Source: Paenibacillus sp. FSL H8-0537
Lineage (GTDB): Bacteria; Bacillota; Bacilli; Paenibacillales; Paenibacillaceae
DNA: 64,000 nt
Assembly: GCF_038051995.1 (NCBI RefSeq)
Contig: NZ_CP150290.1
Coordinates: 2,594,001 to 2,658,000 of the forward strand
Direction: 5' to 3'
Positions within the stretch are counted from its first letter, which is position 1. Each line of letters opens with the position of its first letter. Shown here piece after piece: positions 52,700-62,451 of this stretch. The notes under the pieces were generated by a model. The model did not search any database, was not told the origin of the DNA, and saw nothing but the letters and a program-made list of their open reading frames with translations. The position numbers and the translations under genes were made by a program.

Positions 52700-53947
52700 T
52701 TGAGCAGCAACGACATCATCGTCAGTTTAGACATCGGTACGTCCAAAGTTCGTGCTATTATTGGCGAAGTGAATAACGGAGCCATTAATATTATTGGAGT
52801 TGGATCTGCCGACTCAGAGGGTATTCGCAAAGGAGCTATTGTAGATATCGACCAGACCGTTCAGTCGATTCGCAATGCGATTGAGCATGCGGAACGAATG
52901 GTAGGTATTCAAATATCAGACGTCTATGTAGGTATTCAAGGCAATCATATTGCTTTGCAAACCAATCATGGCGTCGTTGCCGTATCCAATGAGGACCGTG
53001 AAATTGGCGAAGAAGATATTGAAAGAGTTGTGCAGGCTGCGAAAGTAGTAGCCTTGCCGCCTGAACGCGAGATTATTAATTTAGTGCCGAAGCAGTATTT
53101 GGTAGACGGACTGGAGGGCATATCCGATCCTCGGGGGATGATCGGCGTGCGTCTGGAAGTGGAAGCCACCATTGTAACCGGTACTAAGACAGCGATACAT
53201 AATTTGATGCGCTGTGTGGAGAAAGCAGGGCTCCGCATTTCTGGCGTCATATTGATGTCATTGGCATCCGGTGTCATATCGCTGACGAAAGACGAGAAAA
53301 TGATGGGTACTGTACTTGCGGATATCGGAGCAGGCTCCTGTACGATTACGATTTTTGAGCAGGGCGGACTTGCCGCGACTGCTACGCTTCCTATCGGCGG
53401 AGAATACGTAACGAACGATATCGCTTACGGTTTGCGTACCCAAAGTGATCAAGCCGAGAAAATCAAGCTGAAATATGGCTGCTCCTACATTGGCGATGCT
53501 GCGGAAGATGTGAAGTTCAAAGTTCTCCGTATGGGAAGCAATGTAGAGAAGGAATTTTCTCAAGTCGATTTGGCGAGCATTATCGAGCCTCGGATGCAGG
53601 AGATTTTCAGCCTGATCAAGCAAGAGGTTCGTCGTCTTGGTTATCATGACAAGGTCAGCAGCTATGTGCTGACTGGAGGAGCAGTGACAATGCCGGGCAC
53701 ATTGGCGCTTGCTCAAGCAGAGCTTGAATCCACCGTACGCGTGGCACTTCCGGATTATATTGGCGTGCGCGATCCCGCTTACAGCAGCGGTGTAGGAATG
53801 ATTCAATACGTATCGAAATATATGGGAGCGCGCGGAACGACCAGCACAGTGAAAAAAGCCGCAAGTAGCCGCAAAACGGGTTCCACCGCTTCATCCAAAC
53901 CCGGTATGTTCGAACGGATAAAAAATATGTTTAATGAATTTATTTGA
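52700..53947 (+). CDS. ftsA: Cell division protein FtsA
   Basis: FtsA is the actin-like protein that binds FtsZ to the membrane. The 415-aa protein has [18 protein letters not shown] (phosphate 1), [12 protein letters not shown] (phosphate 2), [11 protein letters not shown] (adenosine) and the C-terminal amphipathic helix [13 protein letters not shown] that targets the membrane. TTG 52700 is 7 nt after ACGGAGGTG; a longer reading from 52679 would include that site. It runs 17 bp ahead of ftsZ. Confidence 0.95.
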   Translation: MSSNDIIVSLDIGTSKVRAIIGEVNNGAINIIGVGSADSEGIRKGAIVDIDQTVQSIRNAIEHAERMVGIQISDVYVGIQGNHIALQTNHGVVAVSNEDREIGEEDIERVVQAAKVVALPPEREIINLVPKQYLVDGLEGISDPRGMIGVRLEVEATIVTGTKTAIHNLMRCVEKAGLRISGVILMSLASGVISLTKDEKMMGTVLADIGAGSCTITIFEQGGLAATATLPIGGEYVTNDIAYGLRTQSDQAEKIKLKYGCSYIGDAAEDVKFKVLRMGSNVEKEFSQVDLASIIEPRMQEIFSLIKQEVRRLGYHDKVSSYVLTGGAVTMPGTLALAQAELESTVRVALPDYIGVRDPAYSSGVGMIQYVSKYMGARGTTSTVKKAASSRKTGSTASSKPGMFERIKNMFNEFI

Positions 53948-53963
53948 TCGGGGGAAATTGATG

Positions 53964-55097
53964 ATGTTGGAATTCGACATGGAATTGGAGCAGCTCGCTC
54001 AAATAAAAGTAATCGGCGTCGGCGGCGGCGGCAGCAATGCGGTTAACAGAATGATTGAAAATGGGGTAAAAGGTGTTGACTTTATTACCGTCAATACGGA
54101 TGCTCAGGCGCTGCATTTGTCGAAATCCGAGCATAAGCTGCAAATCGGCGATAAGCTGACACGTGGACTTGGCGCGGGCGCTAACCCGGAAGTGGGTAAG
54201 AAGGCGGCTGAAGAATCTCGTGATCTCGCACTCAACCAGCTGAAAGGCTCGGACATGGTATTCGTTACCGCAGGTATGGGCGGCGGCACAGGCACAGGCG
54301 CTGCGCCTGTTATAGCCGAAATCGCAAGAGAATGCGGAGCGCTGACTGTAGGCGTAGTAACCCGTCCATTCACCTTCGAAGGCCGCAAGCGCGCCGCACA
54401 AGCGGAAATGGGCATAGAAGCGCTTAAAGAGAAAGTGGATACACTGATCGTTATCCCAAATGACCGCCTTTTGGAAATTGTTGACAAGAAGACGCCTATG
54501 CTGGAAGCGTTCCGTGAAGCGGATAACGTGCTTCGTCAAGCGGTGCAAGGTATTTCCGATTTGATCCAAGTACCGGGTCTGATCAACCTTGACTTCGCAG
54601 ACGTTAAGACGATTATGACAGAGCGCGGCTCTGCACTGATGGGAATCGGCGAAGCCAGCGGTGAGAACCGTGCAGCAGAAGCGGCGAAGAAAGCGATTAT
54701 GAGCCCGCTGCTGGAAACGTCCATTGATGGTGCACGTGGCGTTATTATGAACATTACAGGCGGCAGCAACCTGAGCCTGTATGAAGTTAATGAAGCAGCT
54801 GAAATTGTTATTTCCGCTTCCGATCCGGAAGTGAATATGATTTTTGGTGCCATTATTGACGATAATTTGAAAGATGAAATCAAAGTTACCGTCATTGCGA
54901 CTGGCTTTGAACACAAGGCCGCTCCGGCTGCTAGACGCTCGCCGCAGCAGCAGGGAGAATCAGAGACTCGTCAGCCGGCAAGTCCGACCTCCGCGCCTGC
55001 TTCGACATCGTCTGTCAAGCCTTTTGGTGCCAGCACTTCGAGCGATCAGCTTGAAATTCCAGCCTTTTTACGAAACCGTCCACGCAGCGACCGCTAG
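53964..55097 (+). CDS. ftsZ: Cell division GTPase FtsZ
   Basis: FtsZ polymerises into the Z ring. The 377-aa protein has [14 protein letters not shown], the tubulin signature [11 protein letters not shown] and [11 protein letters not shown], then a variable linker (320-360) and the C-terminal peptide [12 protein letters not shown] that binds FtsA and SepF. ATG 53964 gives the Bacillus-like start MLEFD; ATG 53961 is equally possible. GGGGGAA lies upstream. Confidence 0.98.
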   Translation: MLEFDMELEQLAQIKVIGVGGGGSNAVNRMIENGVKGVDFITVNTDAQALHLSKSEHKLQIGDKLTRGLGAGANPEVGKKAAEESRDLALNQLKGSDMVFVTAGMGGGTGTGAAPVIAEIARECGALTVGVVTRPFTFEGRKRAAQAEMGIEALKEKVDTLIVIPNDRLLEIVDKKTPMLEAFREADNVLRQAVQGISDLIQVPGLINLDFADVKTIMTERGSALMGIGEASGENRAAEAAKKAIMSPLLETSIDGARGVIMNITGGSNLSLYEVNEAAEIVISASDPEVNMIFGAIIDDNLKDEIKVTVIATGFEHKAAPAARRSPQQQGESETRQPASPTSAPASTSSVKPFGASTSSDQLEIPAFLRNRPRSDR

Positions 55098-55120
55098 ATG
55101 GCGGTTTATAGCTTGCAACA

Positions 55121-55160
55121 AAGTCCGCTTTTCCCGTTATCCTTGGGGAGCGGGCTTTTT
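55121..55160 (+). terminator. Terminator of ftsA-ftsZ
   Basis: AAGTCCGCT pairs with AGCGGGCTT, extended by TTTCCC/GGGG, followed by TTTTT. Confidence 0.8.
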
Positions 55161-55170
55161 GCGTTCTCTA

Positions 55171-55273
55171 AAATATAGGAAAGATATGGTTTTCCATCCT
55201 TTCCTATATTTCTCAGACTGAAACGCGCCTCGCCGCCAGAGGATGGCGCCAGCCGTTTCACCTTGTTCTAAGC
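55171..55273 (+). repeat. Composite two-hairpin repeat, copy E
   Basis: AAATATAGGAAAG (55171) pairs exactly with CTTTCCTATATTT (to 55211), with ATGG/CCAT inside. The GC-rich hairpin GAAACG (55220) with CGTTTC (55254) follows and holds GCCGCCA/TGGCG. The tail CACCTTG-TTCTAAGC matches the complement of copy C. It lies right after the ftsZ terminator. Confidence 0.8.
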
Positions 55274-55301
55274 AGGAGCTAGTCCAAAACATTTTTGCTG
55301 C

Positions 55302-55408
55302 TGTCAAACGACCGCTTGTCCTGCCGTTTTTTATTCGCGCGCTCGACAAAAAAAGATGGCTCACCCCGTCATGATTAGACAGACTTTGAAATAGGATTTT
55401 AATATACT
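55302..55408 (+). promoter_or_regulatory. Putative Spo0A-dependent spoIIG promoter
   Basis: TTAGAC (55375-55380) and TATACT (55403-55408) are 22 bp apart, the unusual spacing known for the Bacillus spoIIG promoter, which Spo0A-P activates. Two 0A-like boxes lie upstream: CTCGACAAA at 55342-55350 (TTTGTCGAG on the other strand) and TGTCAAA at 55302-55308. The promoter lies about 70 bp before spoIIGA. Confidence 0.5.
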
Positions 55409-55477
55409 AGTCTCAATCGTTCTCACCGGCGCCATGCACCAAGCTTGGCGGACGGAATTCGCGGGAAGGTGACGATT

Positions 55478-56449
55478 GTGGCTGTATATGTCGATGTCAT
55501 GTTTGTGCGGGAGCTGCTAGTGGACGGCGGGCTGCTGCTGACGACAGCATGGGCGAGAAACATTCGTGCCAAGCCATGGCGCGTGCTCGCCGCTGCAAGT
55601 GTTGGAGCCAGCTACGTCGTACTCATGCTGTTTCCGGTGCTGTCGATCCTGTTTACCTTGGTTGTCAAGCTAGGTATCTCGATGCTGATGCTTTGGATTG
55701 CCTTTGGTTATGGGTCGACTCAGCATTTTCTTCGCACGACGGCAGCCTTTTATGCCGTTAATTTTGTGGCGGCAGGAGCGATCATCGGCATTTATTATTT
55801 GCTGATGCAGGGCTCGGGAGAAGTATGGAGAACGATTGCCTTTGTCGATGGAAGCATGCATGTTGAGCTGAAAATGAGCCTTATTTATTTATTTGCAGCG
55901 TTTTGTATCGGGCTGTATATATACCGCACCGTGTTGACGCAGCGTCGTGAAAGGGAGTTGGTGCAAACTCATCTTGCCGATGTAAGTATTCATATTGAAA
56001 ATCAGGAATTCCGCTGCATCGGATTGATTGATACGGGCAATCAGCTCTACGATCCGTTGTCACGAACTCCGGTAATGGTCGTTGAAGCCGCTCTTTGGCA
56101 AAATGAATTGCCACCTTTATGGCTGCAAAGCATTCGTGAGGCCGAGGTGGATCGTCTGGTAGCAGGCATGGGCGATGATATCTTTATTTGGCAGCATCGA
56201 TTGCGTCTCATTCCTTACCGCGGCGTCAACCGCGGCTCGCAATTCATGCTGGCGCTAAAGCCGGATTTTGTCCGAATAGAGCGGGATGGCTGCATTTATG
56301 TGGCGAAAAAAGTGTTGATTGGGCTCGATGGCGGCAAGCTGACAGCAGACAGCTCGTATCAGGCGATCATTCATCCCGCTCTTGTGCAGACCCCGCAAGC
56401 GGATGTGAAACAGGAGACTGAAAAAACTACGATTATCGGGGAGGGATAG
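55478..56449 (+). CDS. spoIIGA: Sigma-E processing peptidase SpoIIGA
   Basis: SpoIIGA is the membrane aspartic protease that removes the pro-sequence of sigma-E in the mother cell after a SpoIIR signal. The 323-aa protein has five membrane helices (to about residue 155) and a C-terminal retropepsin-like domain with the catalytic D185 in [20 protein letters not shown] 55478 follows AAGGTGA at 5 nt; the upstream TTG at 55445 is unlikely. Its substrate is encoded 5 bp downstream. Confidence 0.95.
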   Translation: MAVYVDVMFVRELLVDGGLLLTTAWARNIRAKPWRVLAAASVGASYVVLMLFPVLSILFTLVVKLGISMLMLWIAFGYGSTQHFLRTTAAFYAVNFVAAGAIIGIYYLLMQGSGEVWRTIAFVDGSMHVELKMSLIYLFAAFCIGLYIYRTVLTQRRERELVQTHLADVSIHIENQEFRCIGLIDTGNQLYDPLSRTPVMVVEAALWQNELPPLWLQSIREAEVDRLVAGMGDDIFIWQHRLRLIPYRGVNRGSQFMLALKPDFVRIERDGCIYVAKKVLIGLDGGKLTADSSYQAIIHPALVQTPQADVKQETEKTTIIGEG

Positions 56450-56454
56450 GCCGG

Positions 56455-57177
56455 ATGCTCGTCAAGTGGAAATTGGTTCTGCAGTTATATTATTATCGGA
56501 CTTTATTTTTATTCGGACTAAAAAGCGAAGAGATTTATTATATTGGTGGAAGCGAAGCGCTGCCGCCTCCCTTGACTCGGGAAGAAGAAGAATATTTGCT
56601 GGGCAAGCTGCCTTCTGGGGATACGGCTATCCGGGCGATGCTCATTGAGCGCAACCTGAGGCTTGTCGTATACATTGCCCGCAAATTCGAAAATACAGGC
56701 ATTCACATTGAGGATTTGGTGTCCATCGGCGCCATTGGCTTAATTAAAGCGGTCAACACCTTTGATCCTGAGAAAAAAATCAAGCTGGCCACCTATGCGT
56801 CGCGGTGTATCGAAAATGAAATTCTCATGTATTTGCGCCGCAATAATAAAACGCGTACCGAGGTCTCTTTTGACGAGCCGCTGAATATTGATTGGGATGG
56901 CAATGAGCTGCTGCTGTCGGATGTGCTCGGAACGGAAAATGATACGATTTACCGCAATATTGAGGAGCAGGTCGATCGCAAGCTGCTGCATAAGGCGCTC
57001 GACAAGCTGACGGAGCGTGAACGCATCATTATGGAGCTGCGCTTCGGGCTTGCGGATGGGGAAGAGAAGACACAGAAGGACGTTGCCGATCTGCTCGGTA
57101 TCTCTCAATCTTATATTTCGCGTTTGGAAAAACGCATTATTAAGCGGCTGCGCAAGGAGTTCAACAAAATGGTATAA
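56455..57177 (+). CDS. sigE: Sporulation sigma factor sigma-E (pro-form)
   Basis: Sigma-E is the early mother-cell sigma factor. The 240-aa protein has the hydrophobic/basic pro-sequence (residues 1-28, [19 protein letters not shown]), the [13 protein letters not shown] junction cut by SpoIIGA, region 2 ([19 protein letters not shown]) and region 4 ([20 protein letters not shown]). It lies in the spoIIG operon, as in Bacillus. Confidence 0.97.
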   Translation: MLVKWKLVLQLYYYRTLFLFGLKSEEIYYIGGSEALPPPLTREEEEYLLGKLPSGDTAIRAMLIERNLRLVVYIARKFENTGIHIEDLVSIGAIGLIKAVNTFDPEKKIKLATYASRCIENEILMYLRRNNKTRTEVSFDEPLNIDWDGNELLLSDVLGTENDTIYRNIEEQVDRKLLHKALDKLTERERIIMELRFGLADGEEKTQKDVADLLGISQSYISRLEKRIIKRLRKEFNKMV

Positions 57178-57216
57178 AAGGGCAATCCATAGAGTTGCAA
57201 AGCGGAGGTCAAAACA

Positions 57217-57247
57217 GGAATATTTCGGGCGTCCGAGGAGATAATGA
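57217..57247 (+). promoter_or_regulatory. Possible forespore promoter of sigG
   Basis: GGAATA at 57217-57222 and GATAATGA at 57240-57247, 17 bp apart, resemble the sigma-F/sigma-G consensus (TGAATA and CATAMTA). In Bacillus sigG has such a promoter in the gap after sigE. The match is imperfect. Confidence 0.35.
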
Positions 57248-57279
57248 ACATTAATGTTTCTCCTTGGGAGGTAATCACG

Positions 57280-58062
57280 TTGGCACGAAATAAAGTCGAG
57301 ATCTGTGGAGTGGATACCGCGAAACTGCCTGTCCTGACAAATGTTGAAATGCGGGAGCTGTTCACCGCTTTGCAAACCCGCAATGAGTGGGCAGCCAGAG
57401 AGAAATTGGTTAATGGCAACCTGAGGCTTGTGCTCAGTGTCATTCAACGGTTTAACAATAGGGGAGAGTTTGTAGACGACTTGTTCCAGGTCGGCTGCAT
57501 TGGACTTATGAAGGCGATAGATAATTTTGATCTTGGCCAGAACGTCAAATTTTCCACCTATGCCGTCCCGATGATTATCGGGGAAATCCGCCGTTATTTG
57601 CGCGACAATAACCCGATTCGCGTATCGCGAAGCCTGCGGGATATCGCTTATAAAGCGCTGCAAGCCAGAGACAGCCTGACGAATCAAAATTCGCGCGAGC
57701 CGACGATTTTTGAAATTTCCGAAATGCTGAATGTTCCAAAGGAAGATGTCGTGTTCGCGCTTGATGCGATCCAGGACCCGGTATCGTTGTTTGAGCCGAT
57801 TTACCATGACGGCGGCGATCCGATTTATGTGATGGATCAAATTAGTGACGACAAAAACAAAGACGTGTCATGGATCGAGGAAATCGCGCTCCGCGAAGCG
57901 ATGCATAAGCTGAACAATCGGGAAAAAATGATTTTGTCGATGCGCTTTTTCGAAGGCAAGACGCAAATGGAGGTCGCCGATGAAATCGGCATCTCGCAGG
58001 CTCAGGTATCACGCCTAGAAAAGTCGGCAATCCAGCAAATGCAGAAGCATGTTAAGACATAA
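57280..58062 (+). CDS. sigG: Sporulation sigma factor sigma-G
   Basis: Sigma-G is the late forespore sigma factor. The 260-aa protein begins LARNKVEICGVDTAKLPVL, almost the Bacillus N-terminus, and has region 2 (NGNLRLVLSVIQRFNNRGE), region 3 and region 4 (ADEIGISQAQVSRLEKSA). TTG 57280 is 8 nt after GGGAGGT and gives the same length as Bacillus SigG; the ATG at 57244 is upstream of that site. It follows sigE by 102 bp. Confidence 0.96.
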   Translation: MARNKVEICGVDTAKLPVLTNVEMRELFTALQTRNEWAAREKLVNGNLRLVLSVIQRFNNRGEFVDDLFQVGCIGLMKAIDNFDLGQNVKFSTYAVPMIIGEIRRYLRDNNPIRVSRSLRDIAYKALQARDSLTNQNSREPTIFEISEMLNVPKEDVVFALDAIQDPVSLFEPIYHDGGDPIYVMDQISDDKNKDVSWIEEIALREAMHKLNNREKMILSMRFFEGKTQMEVADEIGISQAQVSRLEKSAIQQMQKHVKT

Positions 58063-58084
58063 ATGCTCGTGAAAAAGAAGCACG

Positions 58085-58157
58085 GCTGCGTGAAGGCTTA
58101 ATTTTCACGCAGCTTGCCTTTTGGGAAACAGGCCGGACAATGGTGTCCGGTCTTTTT
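58085..58157 (+). terminator. Two hairpins ending the spoIIG-sigG region
   Basis: GCTGCGTGAA pairs with TTCACGCAGC (58085-58113), and GCCGGACA with TGTCCGG (58132-58150) followed by TCTTTTT. The second is a standard intrinsic terminator. The rest of 58158-58368 shows no gene. Confidence 0.75.
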
Positions 58158-58368
58158 AATTGCCTTTTAGTGCCTTTTAAACGCTTTTTGCAAGGGAAGA
58201 GGCAGCTGATTATGCCTGCTGGCCGCTGCTAAAGGCGGTTATTTTGCGAAAGAGGACATTTTGGGCGCGTCTTACATATACTGATATAAGAGACAGCATA
58301 GCTAGGCTAGGCAGGGTGCCCGGTCATGAAAAAGTTATTCATCCCGCTGGAAAAGTGGTGAGCAGAAG

Positions 58369-58647
58369 ATGAAAATATCTGATTTTCAGACGAAGGATGT
58401 CATTAATATTGTGGACGGCAAGAAGCTTGGACATATTACCGATTTGGAGCTGGATTTGCGGCAGGGACGTATCGATTCGATCGTCATTCCGCAGTATAGC
58501 CGCTTTATGGGGCTGTTTGGCGGGCCTGGCGGCGAGGTCGTCATTCCTTGGCGCAACATTGTGAAAATCGGGGCAGATGTTGTGCTCGTTCGCATGGATG
58601 AAACGAAGCAGCGCCTGGAGGAAGAGGATTTGCACGCCAGAGGATAA
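58369..58647 (+). CDS. ylmC: YlmC/YmxH PRC-barrel protein
   Basis: The 92-aa protein is a PRC-barrel domain of the YlmC/YmxH family, seen in sporulating bacteria; function unclear. KISDFQTKDVINIVDGKKLGHITDLELD and IDSIVIPQYSRFMGLFGG are the family segments. It precedes pgeF as in Bacillus. Confidence 0.88.
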   Translation: MKISDFQTKDVINIVDGKKLGHITDLELDLRQGRIDSIVIPQYSRFMGLFGGPGGEVVIPWRNIVKIGADVVLVRMDETKQRLEEEDLHARG

Positions 58648-58680
58648 CAGGGTAAACTGCATAAAGAGGTGATGACCCGA

Positions 58681-59535
58681 ATGGAAGCTTTTAAGTGGAA
58701 TCATTCAGCGAAGAATCCTTCGCTTTTTTTGTTGTCTAATTGGATGGATGAAAATAAACAGCTGACTGCCGGTTTTACCGGCCGCGATGGCGGTGTAAGC
58801 GCCGCTCCTTGGGCGACGCTGAATATGGGGCTCCATGTCGGCGATGTCGACCCAGACGTCGTTCTTAACCGCCAGCGGGTTGCTGCTGCGGCCGGCTTTC
58901 CCTTCGAGGCGTGGACCTGCGCGGAGCAGGTGCATGGCGCTGATGTATATAAAGTAACCGAGCAGGACGCTGGGCGGGGCAGGGATTCCCGCAGCGATGC
59001 GATTGCGGATACCGATGCCCTGATGACAGATGTGCCGGGCATTTTGCTCGCCTCCTTTTATGCCGATTGCGTACCGCTTTATTTTTATGATCCGGAGCAT
59101 CAGGCGGTAGCGCTTGCCCATGCAGGCTGGAAAGGAACTGCTGCGAACATTGCCAAAGTGACGCTTGAGGCGATGGCCGCGCAATATGGCACAAGAGCAG
59201 AGCATGTGCGCGCAGCCATCGGCCCATCGATTGGCGGCTGCTGTTATGAGGTGGATCAAACGGTCACGAGCAAGGTGCAGCCTATGCTGGATACATTCGC
59301 TTTGCAGGGCGAAGAAGCGCGTAATAAGTTGATGAAGCTGCTGCCAAATGGCAAGGCGATGGTCGACTTGAAAGAAATTAACCGTCAGATTATGATGAAA
59401 GCAGGAATTATGCCGATCCATATCGAATTAACACTGTGGTGTACTGGCTGTCGTCAAGATCTGTTTTTCTCCCATCGGATGGAGGGCGGCAAAACAGGAC
59501 GAATGGCCAGCTGGATTGGGATTGCAAAGAGGTGA
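58681..59535 (+). CDS. pgeF: Peptidoglycan editing factor PgeF (YlmD, laccase-like)
   Basis: This Cu/Zn-binding family (DUF152) includes an enzyme that removes wrong residues from peptidoglycan precursors; older names call it polyphenol oxidase. The 284-aa protein has CAEQVHGADV, ASFYADCVPLY and LAHAGWKGTAANI, whose His and Cys bind the metal, and IGPSIGGCCYEVD. ATG 58681 follows AAGAGGTG; an earlier start at 58672 is too near that site. Confidence 0.92.
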   Translation: MEAFKWNHSAKNPSLFLLSNWMDENKQLTAGFTGRDGGVSAAPWATLNMGLHVGDVDPDVVLNRQRVAAAAGFPFEAWTCAEQVHGADVYKVTEQDAGRGRDSRSDAIADTDALMTDVPGILLASFYADCVPLYFYDPEHQAVALAHAGWKGTAANIAKVTLEAMAAQYGTRAEHVRAAIGPSIGGCCYEVDQTVTSKVQPMLDTFALQGEEARNKLMKLLPNGKAMVDLKEINRQIMMKAGIMPIHIELTLWCTGCRQDLFFSHRMEGGKTGRMASWIGIAKR

Positions 59536-59540
59536 CGAAA

Positions 59541-60257
59541 TTGGAGAGCTCATTAACAGAGCGGATAGCAGAAGTACAGCGCCGGATCGATGCAGCGTGC
59601 GAGAGAAGCGGTCGTAAGCCGGAGGATGTGAACGTTATTGCGGTGACTAAATATGTATCGCTCGCTACCGCTGTACAGGCGTTTGACGAGGGGCTTCGCC
59701 ATTTAGGCGAAAACCGCTTTCAGGACGCGCTGCCCAAGTGGGAAGCGATTAGCGGCGAGACAGCCGAAGGAGGCGATGGACAAGCCATCTGGCATTTCAT
59801 CGGTTCGCTGCAGACGAATAAGGTTAAAGATGTCATAGGGAAGTTTACATACATTCACTCGCTGGATCGTTTGTCACTTGCACAGGCGATTGAAAAGCGA
59901 GCAGCGCAGCTTGGCGTGCAGGTGCCCTGTATGATTCAGGTTAATGTATCGGGCGAAGACTCCAAGCATGGCCTTGAACCGGAGCAGCTGCCGGAGCTTT
60001 TGGAAGCGATTAAAGGCTTTCAGTATGTACAGCCCGTTGGCTTAATGACGATGGCGCCTTATGAGGCTGAAGCTGAGCAGACCCGGCCCGTATTCCGCGC
60101 CTTGCGGGAGCTGAGGGATAAGATGAATAGGGCAGTGGTTTTGAACGCTCCGCTGACGGAACTTTCCATGGGCATGTCAAACGACTTTGAGGTCGCGATT
60201 GAAGAAGGCGCAACGTGGATTAGATTAGGAACGATACTTGTGGGAAAAGAGGGATGA
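59541..60257 (+). CDS. ylmE: PLP homeostasis protein YlmE (YggS family)
   Basis: PLP-binding protein without known catalysis that keeps vitamin B6 and amino-acid pools in balance. The 238-aa protein has VIAVTKYVS (PLP Lys), LGENRFQDALPKW, WHFIGSLQTNK and GMSNDFEVAIEEGATWIRLG. TTG 59541 is 6 nt after AAGAGGTG; a longer reading from 59436 overlaps pgeF and has no site. Confidence 0.92.
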   Translation: MESSLTERIAEVQRRIDAACERSGRKPEDVNVIAVTKYVSLATAVQAFDEGLRHLGENRFQDALPKWEAISGETAEGGDGQAIWHFIGSLQTNKVKDVIGKFTYIHSLDRLSLAQAIEKRAAQLGVQVPCMIQVNVSGEDSKHGLEPEQLPELLEAIKGFQYVQPVGLMTMAPYEAEAEQTRPVFRALRELRDKMNRAVVLNAPLTELSMGMSNDFEVAIEEGATWIRLGTILVGKEG

Positions 60258-60260
60258 CGA

Positions 60261-60716
60261 ATGGGCGTTATGAATAAGTTTATGAATTTTCTTGGTTTGC
60301 AGGAGGAAGAAGAGATCATTGAACGGGAAAGAAGCGCGCAGCCGGAGGAGCCAGACCATGAAATTGAAACCTCTCCGTTCGAAGCACGTAAAAATACAAA
60401 GGGCAACAACATTGTAAGCATACATTCGCAGAAAAATGTACGAGTCATCTTGAGCGAGCCGCGCTCCTACGATGAGGCGCAGGATATTGCCGATCATCTG
60501 CGTTCGCGACGTGCCGTCATTGTGAACCTGCAGCGTGTGCGTACAGACTTGGCGCTTCGCATTGTTGATTTCCTCAGCGGTACAGTGTACGCTTTGGGTG
60601 GCAATATTTCGAAGCTCGGCCCGAACATTTTCCTATGTACGCCGGATTCGGTTGAAATTCAAGGGTCGATTACGGAAATGATGGCAGAGGACAATGAATA
60701 CTCCCAAATGAGGTGA
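60261..60716 (+). CDS. sepF: Cell division protein SepF
   Basis: SepF anchors FtsZ to the membrane and shapes the septum. The 151-aa protein has an N-terminal amphipathic helix (MGVMNKFMNFLGL), an acidic linker and the C-terminal domain (NVRVILSEPRSYDEAQDIADHL to DFLSGTVYALGGNISKLGPNIFL). It starts 3 bp after ylmE. Confidence 0.95.
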   Translation: MGVMNKFMNFLGLQEEEEIIERERSAQPEEPDHEIETSPFEARKNTKGNNIVSIHSQKNVRVILSEPRSYDEAQDIADHLRSRRAVIVNLQRVRTDLALRIVDFLSGTVYALGGNISKLGPNIFLCTPDSVEIQGSITEMMAEDNEYSQMR

Positions 60717-60723
60717 CCACCGA

Positions 60724-60999
60724 TTGTTTAGTAGTGTATCAGGGTTCATTATGAACCTTCAAAGTATTTACAGCTTTATGATTATTGGTTATGTTTTAAT
60801 GTCGTGGTTGCCGAATGCGCGCGAAAGCTTTATAGGCGTATTTTTAGGCAAGCTGGTTGAGCCTTACTTAGGCATTTTCCGCCGTTTCATTCCATCGATT
60901 GGTGGCATGATCGATATTTCCCCAATCGTAGCGATTTTTGCGCTTCGTTTTGTGGCAATGGGGCTCATTGCGGTAGTAGGCTTTATACTGCCGGGCTAG
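60724..60999 (+). CDS. ylmG: YggT-family membrane protein YlmG
   Basis: The 91-aa protein has two main membrane segments with SWLPNARES between them and IGGMIDISPIVAIFAL near the end, the YggT/YlmG pattern; thought to act in membrane or nucleoid organisation near division. The start is TTG 60724, after GAGGTGA. Confidence 0.9.
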   Translation: MFSSVSGFIMNLQSIYSFMIIGYVLMSWLPNARESFIGVFLGKLVEPYLGIFRRFIPSIGGMIDISPIVAIFALRFVAMGLIAVVGFILPG

Positions 61000-61026
61000 A
61001 TTTTAAAAGTTAGGAAGGGAATTTCA

Positions 61027-61815
61027 ATGAAATTACCTATATATGACCATTTCCACCCGGACGAGAAGCCATTCGTTGACCGGGCATGGGAATGGGTGGA
61101 ACGGTCCGCACAGCAGCATGAGCTGAAGCGGACCGATTTTTTGGACCCGAGACAGGCGCAAATCGTGCAAAGCCTCGTCAATCGTCATCCGGATGTGGAG
61201 CTGAGGCTTGATGGCGGCTATCCGGAGGCCGAGCGCCGCCGGGCGATTATTGGGCCAGATTATCGGGATCTGAATCAGGAGCTTGCCGGTATCGCTGTGC
61301 TGGAGGTTCAGATCAGCGGCCCTGGCGGGACAAGCCAGCAGCTCGATCATGGCGACTATCTTGGCGCCTTGCTGGGCCTTGGCATAAAGCGTGACCGGGT
61401 AGGGGACATTCATGTCCATGAAACCTTCACTCACATTATGATGACGGAAGACATTGCGGATTATTTGAACGTTCATTTGAGGCAGGTGCACCGGGCGAGT
61501 GTATTGACTGAAATTATTCCATTGTCCTCTTTATTGCCAGTGGTGCCGGAGCTGCAGGAAATGAGCTTTACAGTAGCTTCGATGCGGGTGGATGGTATTG
61601 CGAGCGATGTGCATCGAATCAGCCGTACAAAGATCGTAGATCCTATCCGCGCCGGCAGATGCCGGGTGAACTGGAAAACGGTGGAGGACCCGTCCGAGCA
61701 ATTGCGTGAAGGCGATGTCGTTTCAATCAAAGGGCTGGGCCGATTTAAAGTTTTGGAGGCGGATGGCGTGACGAAGAAAGGCAGAATTCGGCTGAAGGTA
61801 GGCAAATTTATTTAG
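61027..61815 (+). CDS. ylmH: RNA-binding protein YlmH (S4 domain)
   Basis: The 262-aa protein has the YlmH central domain (RRAIIGPDYRDL, GDILGALLGLGIKRDRVGDI-like segment) and a C-terminal S4 RNA-binding domain (SRTKIVDPIRAGRCRVNWKT, EGDVVSIKGLGRFKV). In Bacillus YlmH acts in ribosome rescue. TAGGAAGGG precedes ATG 61027. It lies between ylmG and divIVA. Confidence 0.92.
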   Translation: MKLPIYDHFHPDEKPFVDRAWEWVERSAQQHELKRTDFLDPRQAQIVQSLVNRHPDVELRLDGGYPEAERRRAIIGPDYRDLNQELAGIAVLEVQISGPGGTSQQLDHGDYLGALLGLGIKRDRVGDIHVHETFTHIMMTEDIADYLNVHLRQVHRASVLTEIIPLSSLLPVVPELQEMSFTVASMRVDGIASDVHRISRTKIVDPIRAGRCRVNWKTVEDPSEQLREGDVVSIKGLGRFKVLEADGVTKKGRIRLKVGKFI

Positions 61816-61902
61816 CCCTAATGCAGGATTTTGCTGGCGGTTGTCGAATCCTTTCCACAGCAAATGTTTTCCGGTATGGAAATAAGTCGAGGAGGTGCGC
61901 CG

Positions 61903-62400
61903 ATGCCGTTAACGCCATTGGACATACATAATAAGGAATTTGGTCGCCGGTTGCGCGGCTATGACGAGGATGAGGTCAATGAGTTTCTTGACCAGGTCAT
62001 TAAAGATTATGAAACGATTATCCGCGAAAATAAGGAGCTGCAGAACCAGATCCTTAATATGCAGGAGAAGCTGAACCATTTCTCGAACATCGAAGAGACG
62101 CTGAGCAAGACGATTATCGTCGCACAAGAGGCGGCTGACGAGGTTCGAAGCAATGCGAAGAAGGAAGCGCAGCTGATCATCAAGGAAGCGGAGAAAAATG
62201 CGGATCGCATTATTAATGACTCGCTGAGCAAGTCGCGCAAAGTATCGGTTGAGGTTGAAGAGCTGAAGAAGCAGGCATCGATCTTCCGTGCACGGTTCCG
62301 TACGCTTGTAGAAGCGCAGCTGGAGCTGCTCAGCCAGGACGATTGGAGAACGCTTGATCCAGGCCAGCATCCGGAGCTGGAACAGCTTTCCCGCGGTTAA
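61903..62400 (+). CDS. divIVA: Cell pole/septum protein DivIVA
   Basis: DivIVA marks curved membrane at poles and septum and recruits partners. The 165-aa protein has the lipid-binding N-terminus [29 protein letters not shown] and a long coiled coil (30-145). ATG 61903 is 7-8 nt after CGAGGAGGTG; a reading from 61831 adds non-family residues. Confidence 0.95.
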   Translation: MPLTPLDIHNKEFGRRLRGYDEDEVNEFLDQVIKDYETIIRENKELQNQILNMQEKLNHFSNIEETLSKTIIVAQEAADEVRSNAKKEAQLIIKEAEKNADRIINDSLSKSRKVSVEVEELKKQASIFRARFRTLVEAQLELLSQDDWRTLDPGQHPELEQLSRG

Positions 62401-62415
62401 TCCGCACAAGGCTGA

Positions 62416-62444
62416 TTGACAACAGGTCAGCGATACGCTATAAA
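62416..62444 (+). promoter_or_regulatory. Promoter of ileS
   Basis: TTGACA (62416-62421) and TATAAA (62439-62444) with a 17-bp spacer form a near-consensus sigma-A promoter. It begins 15 bp after the divIVA stop, so ileS is transcribed on its own. Confidence 0.85.
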
Positions 62445-62451
62445 TAGGATT

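Noticed and set aside
53940..54914. Open frame of 324 codons on the minus strand opposite ftsZ
   Set aside because: Shadow of ftsZ; product rich in Phe, Asn and His with no motif.
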